64,000 bases of DNA, taken from contig JARBJD010000004.1 of assembly GCA_033064195.1 (NCBI GenBank), forward strand, positions 434,001 to 498,000, read 5' to 3'. Positions 46,401 through 55,799 of this stretch are shown piece after piece. Below the pieces are notes generated by a model. That model was given only the letters and a program-made list of their open reading frames with translations, was not told where the DNA came from and did no database searches. The first letter of the stretch is position 1. Every line of letters starts with the position of its first letter. The DNA comes from Blattamonas nauphoetae. Lineage: Eukaryota > Preaxostyla > Oxymonadida. A program made the position numbers and the translations under genes.

Positions 46401-49015
46401 TCTTCATCTCATTCACCACAATCAGCGATAAATCGAAGATTCCCGCCTTCTCTCTCCGCAATCTGAAGTATTCCAGTTCTTCGTCGTCGAACTCGAATAG
46501 AGCTTTTGTTTGGGTTGAAGGAAACAATCTGGACGAATGGATTGCATATGGTGATCCTCGCTTCACTGGATCGTTCGAAAATGGTGTGTCGTTTGAGTGG
46601 CTGTGGAGTGTTGACCACGCAACCACCCTCAAAGCCTCTCTTCTGTTCTATCTGATTGCTGGGAGTGGAGCGATTGGAGTGGCGAGTGATGGACTTGACT
46701 TGGCGAAATGTGGGCACAACTCAGTTTGGTGTCGAACACTCGAACATTCTCTGACTCGAGCATTGACTGTGCTGACCAACCAACTTCACGTGATGAGGGA
46801 AGTGTCAGTTCAGAATTCAGTTGAGATGGGAGGAGTGACAGTGAAGGGATTGCCTGTGATGTCGTCGATTGTGCTGTCATCGTCGGGATGTCTGCGTGAA
46901 GAGACTGGCGACACAGTTCAGTTTGAAAGTGTGACAGTTGTGTTGAAGGAGGGTGGAAGGAGCTCAGCTGCACTGGTTGTGCTGTTTGGGCACATGAACC
47001 TTTCGATGGTGGAGATTTCGGTGTTGGCTGATCAGACCACACCGCTGTTCAAAAGTGTGGATTCGATTCTGACACTTCAGACGATCACAATCTCATCATC
47101 GCACAACGTCGGAACACTGATGGATTGTGAGAAAGGAACACTATCTGTGAACTCGCTGGTCATTGCCAACATCTCTTTCGCCTCCACTCCGATCTGCCTC
47201 TCTGACCTCCGCTCAGCCACACTTGTCCAACTCCAAGTTTCCAACACTTCTGACGTGGTCTTCATGGAATGTTCGAACATCTCCAAACTGAGTCTCCAAT
47301 CATCTTCTTTCGAAGGAGCCAAACAAGCCACCTTAAATGATGAAGAACAAGAGAGTCTTTGTGAATGGACAACTGGTCTGATCAGCATCTCTGACTCCAC
47401 TGTGTCTGTCGATCAGATTCGGTTCACTCATCTCTCGCAAGGTGCTCTCTTCCTGTCCAACGCAACCACCTCAATCTACTTGACCAGCTTCTCCAACAAC
47501 ATCGTTGGGAGTTCTGAGTTTCCATCGGCTCGGAAGAACATTCGGTGTGAAGGAGGGGAGCTTGTGGTGGACTCGCTGAATGGTGGAGATGGATCGAAGG
47601 ATCTGCCGTCAGCGTGGATCTCGCTTGATTCGGAATGTCTCTTCTCTTCGCCTGTGATCGAGCCATCCGCTGTCTTGTTCGTCCCAACTCTGACATCGAC
47701 TGAGTCTCCTGCCTCTTTCAGCAAAGCGAGCCAACTTTACACTCTGACACTGACTGGCTCGCTCCTGATGGACTGCAATCTTAGTCTGGAGGTGTTCTCG
47801 GTGGATGAGAAGAATGTTGAGAAGGGATCGATTCCGATTCCTCTTTCGACATCCAACACGATGAACTGGACGGAATCGTCGTTCTCCACCCAACTCGCCT
47901 CTTCTGCGCTGTCGTCTCTGAACTCGAAAATGGAATGGCGCTGTCGGATTGTTTTTGGAGATGGATTCGCCACAGACTCGACGCTTGTGAAGCGAAGTGC
48001 GAGCGACGAACGAAAAGCACAATTCGCGTCAGTTCGGAAGTGGCTGATTCCTGTGATCATTGCGAGCAGCGTCCTGCTTCTGCTCTTCTTCATCATTCTG
48101 ATCATCATTCTTGTTCGACGAAGGAACAAGCAGAAGAAAGGACAAGAGCAACAGAAAGCTCGTACGGAAATGGACGAACAACTTCCTGTGGAGAAGTTCG
48201 ATGGTGACGAATCGTTTGCTCCGACGCTTGTGAACACGACAGCAAATCTTCAGAAAGTGAACCAGAACGAGTTCGACGAGGGAGCAGGGCCGGCGCCAGA
48301 CACACAGCCGCATGGGATGGAGCGAGGGAAGCCAGTTGAGAACGAAGGAAAGTTCGAAGCAGTGAACCTTTCGGATGTGAGTGAGAAAGTTGTTGTGAAC
48401 TGGAAAGACACGCTGTATCGTCGACTTCACTCCGGCGAGAACAGAATGATTGGAGCAGAACGTGCGACGATTGCTCAACAGCTGGCACGAGGCCTTCTGA
48501 ACTTGGCGCAGAAAGATGCTTCGAGTCTTGGTCTTCGAAATGTGTCGCCTCATTGGATTGTGTTTGACTGGACGAATCAGATGTATCTTCAGACTGGAGA
48601 AGTGAAGAAAGGGGAGAGTGTGTTAGGATCTGTGACTCGAAACACGAAAGAGGACTCGGCAGGAGTGGAAGGTCAGCGATGGATTGCTCCAGAACTGATG
48701 GACTCAGAATCCAACAAGAAACACGACCACGGGGCAGTTTTTAGTCTTGGCCTGATCTTGTGGGAATTAGAGACTGGTGCTGTGCCCTTCGGGGAGCTGG
48801 ATGCAGCGAATGCTCATCGTCAGTTGGGATGTGGGGGTCAGCTGTCGATGACGAAGATCTCTTCTCCGAAGCTGGTTTCGCTGATTGAGAAGTGTCTTGA
48901 TTTGGATCCGACTGGCCGACCGACGCTGGCTGAAGTGTCGAAAGAACTGGGTGAGGATGGTCTGTTCGCGTCAGGAACAATCCTGCAGGACGACCCGCTC
49001 GGCTGCGACTTCTGA
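40460..49015 (+). CDS. Giant pectin-lyase-fold surface protein with TM helix and cytoplasmic pseudokinase
   Basis: One uninterrupted 2,851-residue frame. It opens with a signal peptide (MHFLVLLLFFTSFISH), followed by over 2,400 residues of short S/T-rich beta-strand repeats in right-handed beta-helix style. These are divided into modules that each carry a cysteine pair such as CGRESLPCSSF, CGVTELPCSLL or CGHNSVWCRTL. A TM helix (IIASSVLLLLFFIILIIILV, near residue 2535) and a basic stop-transfer follow. The cytoplasmic end is kinase-like: LARGLLNLAQKD, RWIAPELMDSE (APE), VFSLGLILWELETG and LDPTGRPTLAEV. The catalytic loop is VSPHWIVFD instead of HRD-N, DFG is replaced by YLQTGE, and a glycine loop is absent, so it should be inactive. 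Likely a surface receptor or adhesin with a scaffold tail. Confidence 0.88.
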   Translation: MHFLVLLLFFTSFISHQLHARTLVESQANSSYSNQHDDFTSVRPAQSLDVFLAQATNIQRSAPVYLNEQIYTCGCIDVQSPLQLVGAKNSQLISPIDVVPQEMFQVSNTTLIIESATLMPNKEVARAVNSIIHLDFVTIASYTSESLVISLNSHVTLCSIDFKHPKSHPGMVSLVRSEGNSGSMILASSSLNNGILRSSEPLVASSCTPSTQIAWSSFSNISVPTNVNTRPLINTVGKTRMVGCRTESVHSVHDGTITSPINGPGSFLFTNNSFANTDRSNAIYTYPEGAHTSQIFPSEDDVLFHNCHFKNCVSSECWGGAIFSQQEGQKVTITHSSFTSCSCTMVNGAGGAVSLNSTITSVSNCTFTDCHCYAAGACALLPYQFSNSFCDNKCYSCTADREPVFTSDFSTTTLTLSGNYFESNEVSERACVAVCIHEAEISHNYFKGNTHTHPEKCRSTLEVFTDTPKSLSMYANKFEENTFTATTCNGTISSDIGFIYWRQTEQVLFPAVNPEQIFFPSSAQSDTPITPLETANVIVYGLVNEDQSFKETYKADTDSPSPYVQFSRPTTLFLSQRKYDFSTKAISFGAFSGNAKVIIENIQITPNTTALSTDFVSLSTASLIVDKITLDSLPVGSYSFIRMTGESSLVVSQSTFSNFAQTSGAGGSFLVMDGSATQHTTLSTTMFTSLSSTGNGGVVLATLTTESTLTVDTCEFSSCSSGGNGGVMSVSCAAGVPSSSLVIKLLFAEPCTCGSGQKGDWVFVEGSSFLTLLDKENWLMTLSSLATPTDDNLLWGTDMSEPETSKYRSMTLLYYLLPFRHVTIHSSSEGRDEDGCGRSEWECKSLEVGASHLSGAGSHKLIVVASTTLTTPLSFSTNAIEICPKDTTVSITTGSAGKLTVSVLTLTLTSISFDGQSVERSSSLLEITGSGWIVVSGCSFSSFVKVGDGSIFSSSLNSGNSLTFDNTNFSSCSSSGRGGALAVSLNGGSFSMVAPIRFEFCSSNLNEGHWISITSADLVTFLSSSLAPLKPAAQTSLYSTEEKKKWFGVDRLTSSEGSLLFYWYPHTSSSGAVHVRKDGEDHVLCGVTELPCSLLSSSFSKSHSTATVIDSDLEFNEVISTITSPHSLSSTISNEITVDTAASFVVSSSSLSVQTCSFVSKGTQRTLSLLTLSGSGSARLTSCKFSLFSSTVGGSVVSGTIKTGSSLVVDGCSFTSCVSKWKGGVISVSLDGTGTIETKNTNTFETCSSETGEGNWISITSADLVSFLSTDALTSIRPNSTNNALFGNEEKKKYFGVDTLTSSEGSLLFYWYPHTSAEESTHIHADGEDHALCGRESLPCSSFNRTLSQGNKNNTYLVDSAMTLKEGLTIASDTILTSSTSQQTITTTSAAYIAIDQKSLTLLDLSLTGSSRASPFLSLSSSGTLILKSCSFSSFSNTQRDGSVLSAVLGSATKLEISDCSFEKCKSAGNGGVISVDLCDLTNPPNLVLSSLSFGESGTDEANLCGEGKLGQNIYVVSLPTQRPTLKTIFASVLPSTPANGATFFSSSEMNRMEFGEKSSDVVSGIGSLLFVVFSYDGGDLTVDESSSITHSLCGHSFLPCSSLSVGYSFVKKLGETDGRLLVRGGVSLDAIITTIDKAASITSTSKVETVSVGSGKYFWIRGGSLTVSSLAFVNASESFDQSLFVLSGTGSLSLSDCSFTGFSSSVKGSVISGDVGGGLEVSECSFVSCSSNQNEGAWISITSVDLVTFLASSLASLKPAAQTSPYSSLEKKKWFGVDRLTSSEGSLLFYWYPHTSAEESTHIHADGDDHALCGRESLPCSSFNKTLSHPNANNTFVVDSAMTLKEGLTIVADTILTSSTSQQSITTTSASSIAIDQQSLTLLDLSLIGSSRTSSFISLSSASSVLVVNDCLFSSFSLPMALIDFTAGSLSLTSTKFHQIARTDGNGSVLEVEVVEGMELKIDDVELCDVTTQNGVANGFFISFTTISDKSKIPAFSLRNLKYSSSSSSNSNRAFVWVEGNNLDEWIAYGDPRFTGSFENGVSFEWLWSVDHATTLKASLLFYLIAGSGAIGVASDGLDLAKCGHNSVWCRTLEHSLTRALTVLTNQLHVMREVSVQNSVEMGGVTVKGLPVMSSIVLSSSGCLREETGDTVQFESVTVVLKEGGRSSAALVVLFGHMNLSMVEISVLADQTTPLFKSVDSILTLQTITISSSHNVGTLMDCEKGTLSVNSLVIANISFASTPICLSDLRSATLVQLQVSNTSDVVFMECSNISKLSLQSSSFEGAKQATLNDEEQESLCEWTTGLISISDSTVSVDQIRFTHLSQGALFLSNATTSIYLTSFSNNIVGSSEFPSARKNIRCEGGELVVDSLNGGDGSKDLPSAWISLDSECLFSSPVIEPSAVLFVPTLTSTESPASFSKASQLYTLTLTGSLLMDCNLSLEVFSVDEKNVEKGSIPIPLSTSNTMNWTESSFSTQLASSALSSLNSKMEWRCRIVFGDGFATDSTLVKRSASDERKAQFASVRKWLIPVIIASSVLLLLFFIILIIILVRRRNKQKKGQEQQKARTEMDEQLPVEKFDGDESFAPTLVNTTANLQKVNQNEFDEGAGPAPDTQPHGMERGKPVENEGKFEAVNLSDVSEKVVVNWKDTLYRRLHSGENRMIGAERATIAQQLARGLLNLAQKDASSLGLRNVSPHWIVFDWTNQMYLQTGEVKKGESVLGSVTRNTKEDSAGVEGQRWIAPELMDSESNKKHDHGAVFSLGLILWELETGAVPFGELDAANAHRQLGCGGQLSMTKISSPKLVSLIEKCLDLDPTGRPTLAEVSKELGEDGLFASGTILQDDPLGCDF
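44336..44660 (+). repeat. Near-identical internal module of the giant surface protein, copy A
   Basis: It encodes GSLLFYWYPHTSAEE and CGRESLPCSSFN and is almost identical in DNA to copy B at about 45777-46100. A third, shorter match lies at 43600-43665. Confidence 0.75.
45777..46100 (+). repeat. Near-identical internal module of the giant surface protein, copy B
   Basis: The partner of copy A. The two copies differ at few positions, while neighbouring modules are much more diverged, as expected after recent duplication or gene conversion. Confidence 0.75.
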
Positions 49016-49645
49016 TGACACAATCGTCAGACAGTTGCGATCGACTCATCCTTCATACACCTTACTGCACGGCACCACTTCATTCAACAAACACAACACA
49101 CTATCACAAGCGATGTGGAACCACATTTCCACTCGCTTCTCAATGTGAGTGACACGTCATCTGCCATCTCCTTCGAGTTATCTTCGACAAAGATTTCTTG
49201 TTTTGGAGAAGCACTTCTCCCGTCACTTGTCTTCATTCATCCATGATTCTGGAATTGTGGATTGCATGTCCGAGCTGGACACGTTTTCTTTTCCCTCCCT
49301 CTTCTCAAATCACCATCATCTTCATTGTTCGATTGAGGACTCGCTATTGATTCTTCTGACATCATTTTTTCGTCTTCTTTTGTCACTCTTTCGAAAACAC
49401 GACGCATTTCACTTCTTTTTCCTGCCATTCTCTCGCCCCTTCTCACGAATGGGTTTGTCCAACTTTGAAACATCACGTTCACTTCGTCTGGTCTCTTCAG
49501 GACTGATTTAACCCAGCTGAAGATCAGAATCACATCACAATGGTTGATTTTGCATTTTCTTTGTTGAATGGACCCTTTAAACATTGGGTACCCCATTAAG
49601 TGACGTTCTGTAAGTAGCAGCATTCGCTCAGAATCACCCACTGAA

Positions 49646-50056
49646 ATCAGGGTACCAAGGATACAGGGAACTGTCCCCAAAAACACTATTAAGGGGTTTT
49701 TCTCCGATTCACTTTCTCAGACTTTTGTCAAATACATAACCGAGAGGATATGTTTGGATAGACACGAAGTTAGAGAGATGGTGTGACTAACAACTCAATT
49801 GGATCACTGCTCATACGAAATTGGATCACTGAAAAAAGACTCAACTTCGGCAATGGGTCCGATCAAAAATTGCTCATCGCAAAAAATAGTTACAAGCTGT
49901 TCAATTTAGTATTCTGTAACACCACGTATCCAGCTCTCTCAAAAGTCTTCCCCGGTCGTTTAGTTTTGAGAAAGGAGCATAATTTGTGAAGCTGTGAATA
50001 CTATCTCCCTTAATAGTGTATTTGGGGAAAGTTCCCTGGATCCTTGGATCCCTGAT
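49646..50056. mobile_element. MITE with about 50-bp inverted repeats
   Basis: The arms at 49646-49696 and 50006-50056 share ATCAGGGTACCAAGGAT-type sequence, then CAGGGAACT and ACACTATTAAGGGG. The centre holds no convincing frame. The CTATTAAGGG end motif also occurs at the inner edge of the MULE repeats. I could not fix a target duplication. Confidence 0.65.
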
Positions 50057-50153
50057 CATCTCGGTTGTTTCAAAATACGGGTCGGATCAACTTCTCTTTT
50101 CTCCCTTTTTCCGTTTTTGCGCATCGGCCTCACACATCATTTCTTGATGTTTC

Positions 50154-50634
50154 GGCAAGGGTAGACTTTCTGGGCCAAAAAACTCTAAGTAGTGGCAAAA
50201 AAGTTGTGCTCGGCGGGAGTCGAACCCCAAGCACAACAGTCGACAGAGTGGTTGACCTCCGCTAGGCCAAACGCGCCGCACGTTCACTTCCAAAAAATCG
50301 GTGTCTTGAAGGGAGAACTGTCATAGATTGTCACTTCACGATACATCATGATCAATCGGAATGTTTTGAAAAAATTCTTAAAATACCAGTCATAATGTTG
50401 AAATGATTCAAGAAAGCGTAAAGATGAAGTGATATAGTTCGCCGATCGACCTCATCAATCATGATCGAATGATCGTGACATTCTCTGAGACGATCTCGAC
50501 ACTATGCACACTATTTCAAAACGAATACGGATTTTCAACTTTATGTGCCACATTATTACGAGAGAATAGCCGAGTTGAACAACAAAGTCACAACACACCT
50601 CGATCACCTTTGGCCCAGAAAGTCCACTCGTGCC
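50154..50634 (-). mobile_element. hAT-type non-autonomous element, 481 bp
   Basis: Terminal inverted repeats of 24 bp contain GACTTTCTGGGCCA at both ends. The 8-bp flanks are GATGTTTC (50146-50153) and GATGTATC (50635-50642), one mismatch apart; 8 bp is the hAT size. The left 200 bp are nearly identical, in inverted orientation, to 56935-57132. It contains a tRNA-like stretch. Confidence 0.75.
50204..50281 (-). other. tRNA-like sequence with Pol III A and B boxes, copy 1
   Basis: On the minus strand it has an A-box-like TGGCCTAGCGG and a B-box GGTTCGACTCC, correctly ordered and spaced about 33 bp apart, followed by a run of Ts. The acceptor and anticodon stems do not pair fully, so it is a degenerate tRNA relic rather than a working tRNA. 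Confidence 0.5.
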
Positions 50635-51479
50635 GATGTATCTTCTGTTGTTTCACCTTCTTCCTACCAAATTTTAGCTCTCATCCTTCCAGACACCACT
50701 CTCATTCACAATGGGTAATCTACCAGAAGAATGATGAAAATGAATATGTAATCGTGTTATAGAATCTCGAAGCTTTCCTGATCACCATCTTCATTCTGAA
50801 TGACGATCTTCTCACAATGTTGTCTTCACACATCACATTAAAGTCGGTATGAGATTCATTCAATCACAATATTCCAGGCTGAAAATGATTTTAGCTTCGG
50901 AAAGGAAGATCGCTTCGAATGAATCTGAATGTAGGATTGAAAAAGCTTTCTTTCAGACGTTGGAATATTTGAAGATTCAAGTGCATGTGGTTAAAATGAA
51001 ACGAACGCAATCAGGACCTCCCTCACCGTTGACAGCTATCCTTGAGCTTGAACAGTTCGTCTACCACCGAAAGAAACGACCCGTCACATTCTTCTGACAT
51101 TTCTAACAACGAAATGAAATTGAATTGCGTCTGAATGAGTGTCGAAAGAGAAGAAGCAAAACGAACACGAATGAAAAGTCGAAACATGCACCATCGGGTT
51201 AATTTCGATCCGCGGGTAAATTTTGAACTTTAGAAGGATGCCTCAATGTCGACTGTCTTTCTCCGAAGAGAATCCGACTTGATTCCGATTGATTCATCCA
51301 TCCGCAGAAATCATTGACAATCGTTAAGATTTTGGGAGGAGATGTGTCAGCATTGGAGAGTTTGGAGGAGATTGAGGTGAGGCATCTTTTCCATCGCGAT
51401 CGAACTGATGGCCCGCACCCTTTTTCAAATTTTTGAAGATTTCTGATTCGAGCCTCAAGTGAAAGTGGTTAAATACCAG

Positions 51480-52140
51480 TGACTGAGAATGATGCACGGA
51501 TAATATCAGGTGTCGTAGCTTTCACAAACGCACCTGGAAATGAAGCGACCAAGGATGCTGTAGTGTTCAAATTGCCTGTTCGGATGTGTGTGACGAACAG
51601 CCATCCAGTTCCTTACAGAATGACTTTAAATCCAAGTATATCCAGATCAGTGAATTCATGTCTTGGAAGTGAAGGAGATAGTAACACAGGATTGTCAGTC
51701 GCGGTTACCATGTGTGTTTTTGAAACTTGACGAGCAATCACCGATGTTTCGTCACAATTCAGGATCAAGTCAGGATCGATGTTTAAGTCTGCTATTGTTT
51801 CTCCAAGCATTGAAATCCAAAATTTCATCGTTTGTTCGGTTGATGCTCCAATCCTTGCATTTTCGGAGAACTTTTGTTTTTTTGTACGGGGTTCTGGGTG
51901 TCATCCCATAAACCCGTTGTTCAACCAGTTCACAGGATTATAATTCTCCTGGACCATTCGAATTACGATGTTCTTCAATACTACCTCCCTGTCCACATTA
52001 AGCTTCTTATTTCTGACCAAGGCTGGATGAACAGAGATATTTTTGTCAGATCTTTTCATTAACCTCAAGCTACTAAGGTCTGGACATAGCACTGACAAGG
52101 TGGTTTCATCTCGTTTTCGGATTCGGATTCTCAATCTTAT
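51480..52140 (-). mobile_element. Relic of a DDE_1 (pogo/Tigger-like) transposase
   Basis: On the minus strand, a frame at 51613-51828 reads DLNIDPDLILNCDETSV, the hallmark second strand of DDE_1 transposases where the Asp of CDET is catalytic. It is preceded by WISMLGETI and followed by a threonine/valine-rich stretch. Frame 51901-52134 upstream may be more of the same protein. Only part of the catalytic domain is visible, no terminal repeats were found and the frame is broken. It is a DNA-transposon fossil with low functional potential. Confidence 0.6.
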
Positions 52141-52676
52141 TTATGAATTCAAAAATTCTCCCGCATCTATCATTCAACGACACTCAAAAACGAAAAAACT
52201 TTCCCAATCTTTTCTTGTCAAGGCGAAAAAGGAGGTTTTTTCACGTCTTCCCAGATTCCCACATTTTTTTGTTGAAGTTTTTGGCTAAATCTTCATTTCA
52301 TCAAAAAAACATTTCTACAAAAACATGTCTCAAAATTGGTCCACAGGTTGTGAAGATTTTACAAGAACACAAAAAAAACCAAAAGGATGAATTTAAAGGA
52401 TTTCTCGAAATCACGTCGATATAGTCATTAAAAAAAGTGTTTCTTCTTAGTTGGTCCATCTTTGTCCCACACCGAAAAGAGAGTGGATGATTGATTTTTG
52501 TGGACTATTGACACCACTATGAGACATGGTTGATTTTTTCTTTTTTTCTGCTTTTGATCTCAACTGTTGTCACATGGACAGACCTTTGATACATGAGATC
52601 AATCAAGCAGAAACTGAGATCGATCGATCTCAGCTCCAGTTTTTGGGACTGAGATCAATGACTTAATTAAGCGTAT

Positions 52677-54863
52677 CTATATTTTCCTCAATTTTCCTGT
52701 TTTCAATCGAAATGTGAATGTCTGAAAGATGAGTATGGATATCAATGGAAGAAACAGAATAAGAAACTCCACGAAGAGATAAGTGTGAAGAGGTAGATCA
52801 GTTTGGAGGTCGAACAATCCAGAATGACATTCCTCTCCTCTTCCTGACGTCACTGTGTTGATTGACACATAAATGCTCATTGGTGTGGAGTTGCTTTGTT
52901 CATCAAATGTTAGTGTGTGTGCGCCTGTCATCATTCGACTCCCTGACAACGTCAACAACACATTGTTCTTGTTCTAGGAGTTCAGAGCAGTATCCACTTT
53001 CTCCAAAATCGCTCCAAGTGGCGTCTTCAGGCTCGTCTGGTTCAACAGCACGTATTCTCCTCCTTTTGTCACACTCACAATCGAATATGTCGTGTTGAAC
53101 TAGATTTCGGAAAGGAGACAAGCTTTCACTGTTCCTGTTCCTGATGTTCCTGTGCTGAATGTGATCTCGAATGATCGAGACGACGAGAGACTCACCGTGT
53201 ACTTACCACCTGATGGAAAGTTCGATCCAACAACTGAAACCGAAAACGAATCTGATTCCAGAGTCAATCACAATCGGAACTGACTTGCACGACGCTGATT
53301 GCACAGAGTATGTCGTCCCAAACAACAGATGAGTCGTATTCTCTTCCCATCCAACTGGGAACACAATCGAACAAGTTGTCGAATCAGTGATCGAGAGGTC
53401 ACATTCCAACTCAGCGGCACTGTCCAAAGACTTGAAGTGAACTGTTCCTGTTCCAGTGGGGAGTAAGAATCCACCAAAGACGACAGACATCACTTCTTTC
53501 GGTCCATTCAGTGAGCGAGAGACGACAGACGCGATTCAAACTTGTTCAGAAGGAGTGGAGAAGGTGAGAATGTTAATTCGTCGAATGTCATTCTCGTTCC
53601 ATCCTTCTTGTGTTCAATTCGAATGATTTTTGATTCTGCCGACAAGTTCAGTCTACCTTCGGCATCAGATGGATAAAGAGGCGCATCTCCAACCAAAGTC
53701 TGAACGAGCATCGAATAGCTTCCTTCCAGAAGTGTCACTCCCTTCACTGTGATTGTTGTCGTGTTCGCATCTTTTCGAATCGCCGACGTAGAGAAGAGCT
53801 GAGACCCAACATCCCCAGGAAGGATGAAGGAGCGGAGAGTGTATTCGGCTGATGGAAGAACCCCATCTGCTCCCGACGACACGGTCGCTGTCCCAATCGA
53901 CGAGTTCTGTCCACTTGCGTCGAACACCACGAACACCAAACGAGGTACAAGGCAGCCTTCCAACAGAACACCCATCGCTCCTCCAATCACTTCCTTCGTC
54001 CTCACTTCCACTGATGCTACATTTCCATTGATCGTGACTGTACATGCTTCGACAGTCGGAGTGGATGTGATTTGTGGGATGAGTGTGCTATTCGCTGTCG
54101 TCGTCGGTTGACAATATACATTCGGAGCACCCGACGTCGAAGCTTCAACATTTTCAGCCGAACAGCCTCGAAAGAGAAGAGATGTCAGAAAATTGAAGGA
54201 TGCGATCATGGAAAGGCCGAGTTTTGCGCTCTCGATCACCTTGCAGTCGACAAACGAGCAATTAGTGACAGTTGCGGCGGAAATGTTGTAAATCGCGACA
54301 GAAGAGGCATATTGTGCCTCATTTTTCTCAAAAAAAGAGTCGCTGATCGACGCCAACGTACACTTTCCGTTGAACACACATCCGCCATTGTTCGTTCGTA
54401 GTTCCGTTGATATGCATTCTGTGAACGTCAACTGATCAATTTCGAGCTTATTTTGCGTATTTTCTGGGCAGATGATGTTTATCGCGCTTCTATTATCGTT
54501 CTCGGTGGTGACATGGCAGACGTGGAAGGAATACTGTCGGACGGTGAGGGAGGCCCCAGAAGACATAAATATCGCGCCTCCGCCATTGAATGAGCCGACT
54601 GCGGTGATCATCTCTCGGAGGGTACAGAGAGTGAAGGTTGCGGAAGTGATCGGAGATGAGGCGTCGAAAGTGAAGCGCTGGGATGATGTTGTGTAGTTCT
54701 TGTTGGGATATGAAGCTGGTGTATTCGATTCGCGGATGCAGGAAGTGAAGGTGTTGGTCAGGCAGGCCAGATTTCCTCCAAGATTCGCATCCAACATAGT
54801 CGTCCCACTGTCATGATTCGAGCTTCGTGACACGCAACACCCAATTATGTTTTGCTGTTGCAA
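52677..54863 (-). pseudogene. Pectin-lyase / Ig-like surface protein gene, decayed
   Basis: From 54863 downward, a 451-residue frame has beta-helix style strands (GGGAIFMSSGASLTV, NNGGCVFNGKC, SVAIYNISAATVTNCSF). The next piece (53203-53493) is an Ig-like repeat of the type in the 1774-5922 protein (VVFGGFLLPTGTGTVHF). Further repeat pieces follow (NTTYSIVSVTKGGEYVLL near 53070, then LTLSGSRMMTGAHTLTF near 52930) and a hydrophobic helix near 52745-52800. Stops and frame changes separate the pieces, and no signal peptide precedes them. The domain order matches the intact relative at 1774, so this is a broken paralogue. Confidence 0.7.
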
Positions 54864-55795
54864 ACTCCCAAACCTGTTCTGGTTTCCCCAAATTGGAGTT
54901 CGGTTGCTGGAAGTGGGCTCAGAAGTTGAGCAAGTTGGCTGGAGACACGGGCTGTGGTGAAGTTCGGAGTGGTTTCCAACAAGGGAAATTGCTGTAGAGA
55001 TCAGTGGGTGATTCCTTGTGTGCTATTGCTCATGATCGGCATGGATGGACCAGGAGAGAATCATGACACAAATTTTGTGAGTTTCCGGCAATTCATCACT
55101 TGTGGGCAGGGAGACTCTCCAAGCCTGCAACACATTTCTGAGGTGTGAGTTGAAATATCGTGATTAAATTGCATCATGAATTCGGTAGATCATGACTCTT
55201 CGCAATCTGGAGAGATGGAGCAATATATCCGAATTGTGGAGGAGAGATGGCACGAGATTCGGAAGGTGGATTAGAAAAGTGAGCAGTGGCATGAAAGAAT
55301 CAGAGAGTAACATCGAGGGAGGCCAGAGATCGAGTGTCGAGGATCTATCTGAAGGATGAATAGAAGAGAAGGCTATGATGAGAAGAATTATAAAAGGGAC
55401 AGATTAACCATGCCAAAATAGGACTGAAGAGTGTGATCAAGGGAAGAAATCTCGAAGATAAACAAAGAATTGAACAACGAATGGAAACCTGTAGAATCTA
55501 TCACTCAAACAGTTCAAATTTCGTCAAGAACAGGCCAATGAGATCCTTAGTGACAAAATTGATATAATTGGAGACAATTAAGCGTGATTTGACCTGATCT
55601 TCACGAGGATCTGAATGAAGATTTATTGTGGGATGACAGAACACAATGTAAGTATGAAACTGACTGAAAACTAAAATTTACACGGATATTTGGTCTTTCA
55701 CTTCGGAATTCTGAATTATATCCAAATTTGAACAGTAGAAATTTTCTGAGATCAAAAAAGCTGAGATCGATGAGATCAGTCTCAAAGGTCTGCAC
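54864..55795. other. Intergenic, nothing recognised
   Basis: About 930 bp of AT-rich DNA upstream of the decayed surface-protein gene. Only short unrelated frames. A small imperfect palindrome (CTGAGATCGATGAGATCAG, near 55763) resembles one near 52610, but no element can be delimited. Confidence 0.4.
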
Positions 55796-55799
55796 ATGG

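Larger units (their letters stand above)
50073..50700 (+). pseudogene. Copy of the 5' end of the PPP-like gene, interrupted by a hAT-type MITE
   Basis: The DNA at 50073-50153 matches 57705-57785 (promoter side plus the start of the signal peptide). It resumes after the insertion at 50643 with TTCTGTTGTTTCACC, matching the next bases of that gene. The match then fades by about 50700. So this is a partial duplicate of the start of the gene at 57753, now broken by the element at 50154-50634. Confidence 0.7.

Noticed and set aside
49149-49690. Small genes downstream of the giant surface protein (frames 49149-49511 and 49237-49686)
   Set aside because: Opposed frames without domain, splice pattern or similarity; composition is like surrounding noncoding DNA.
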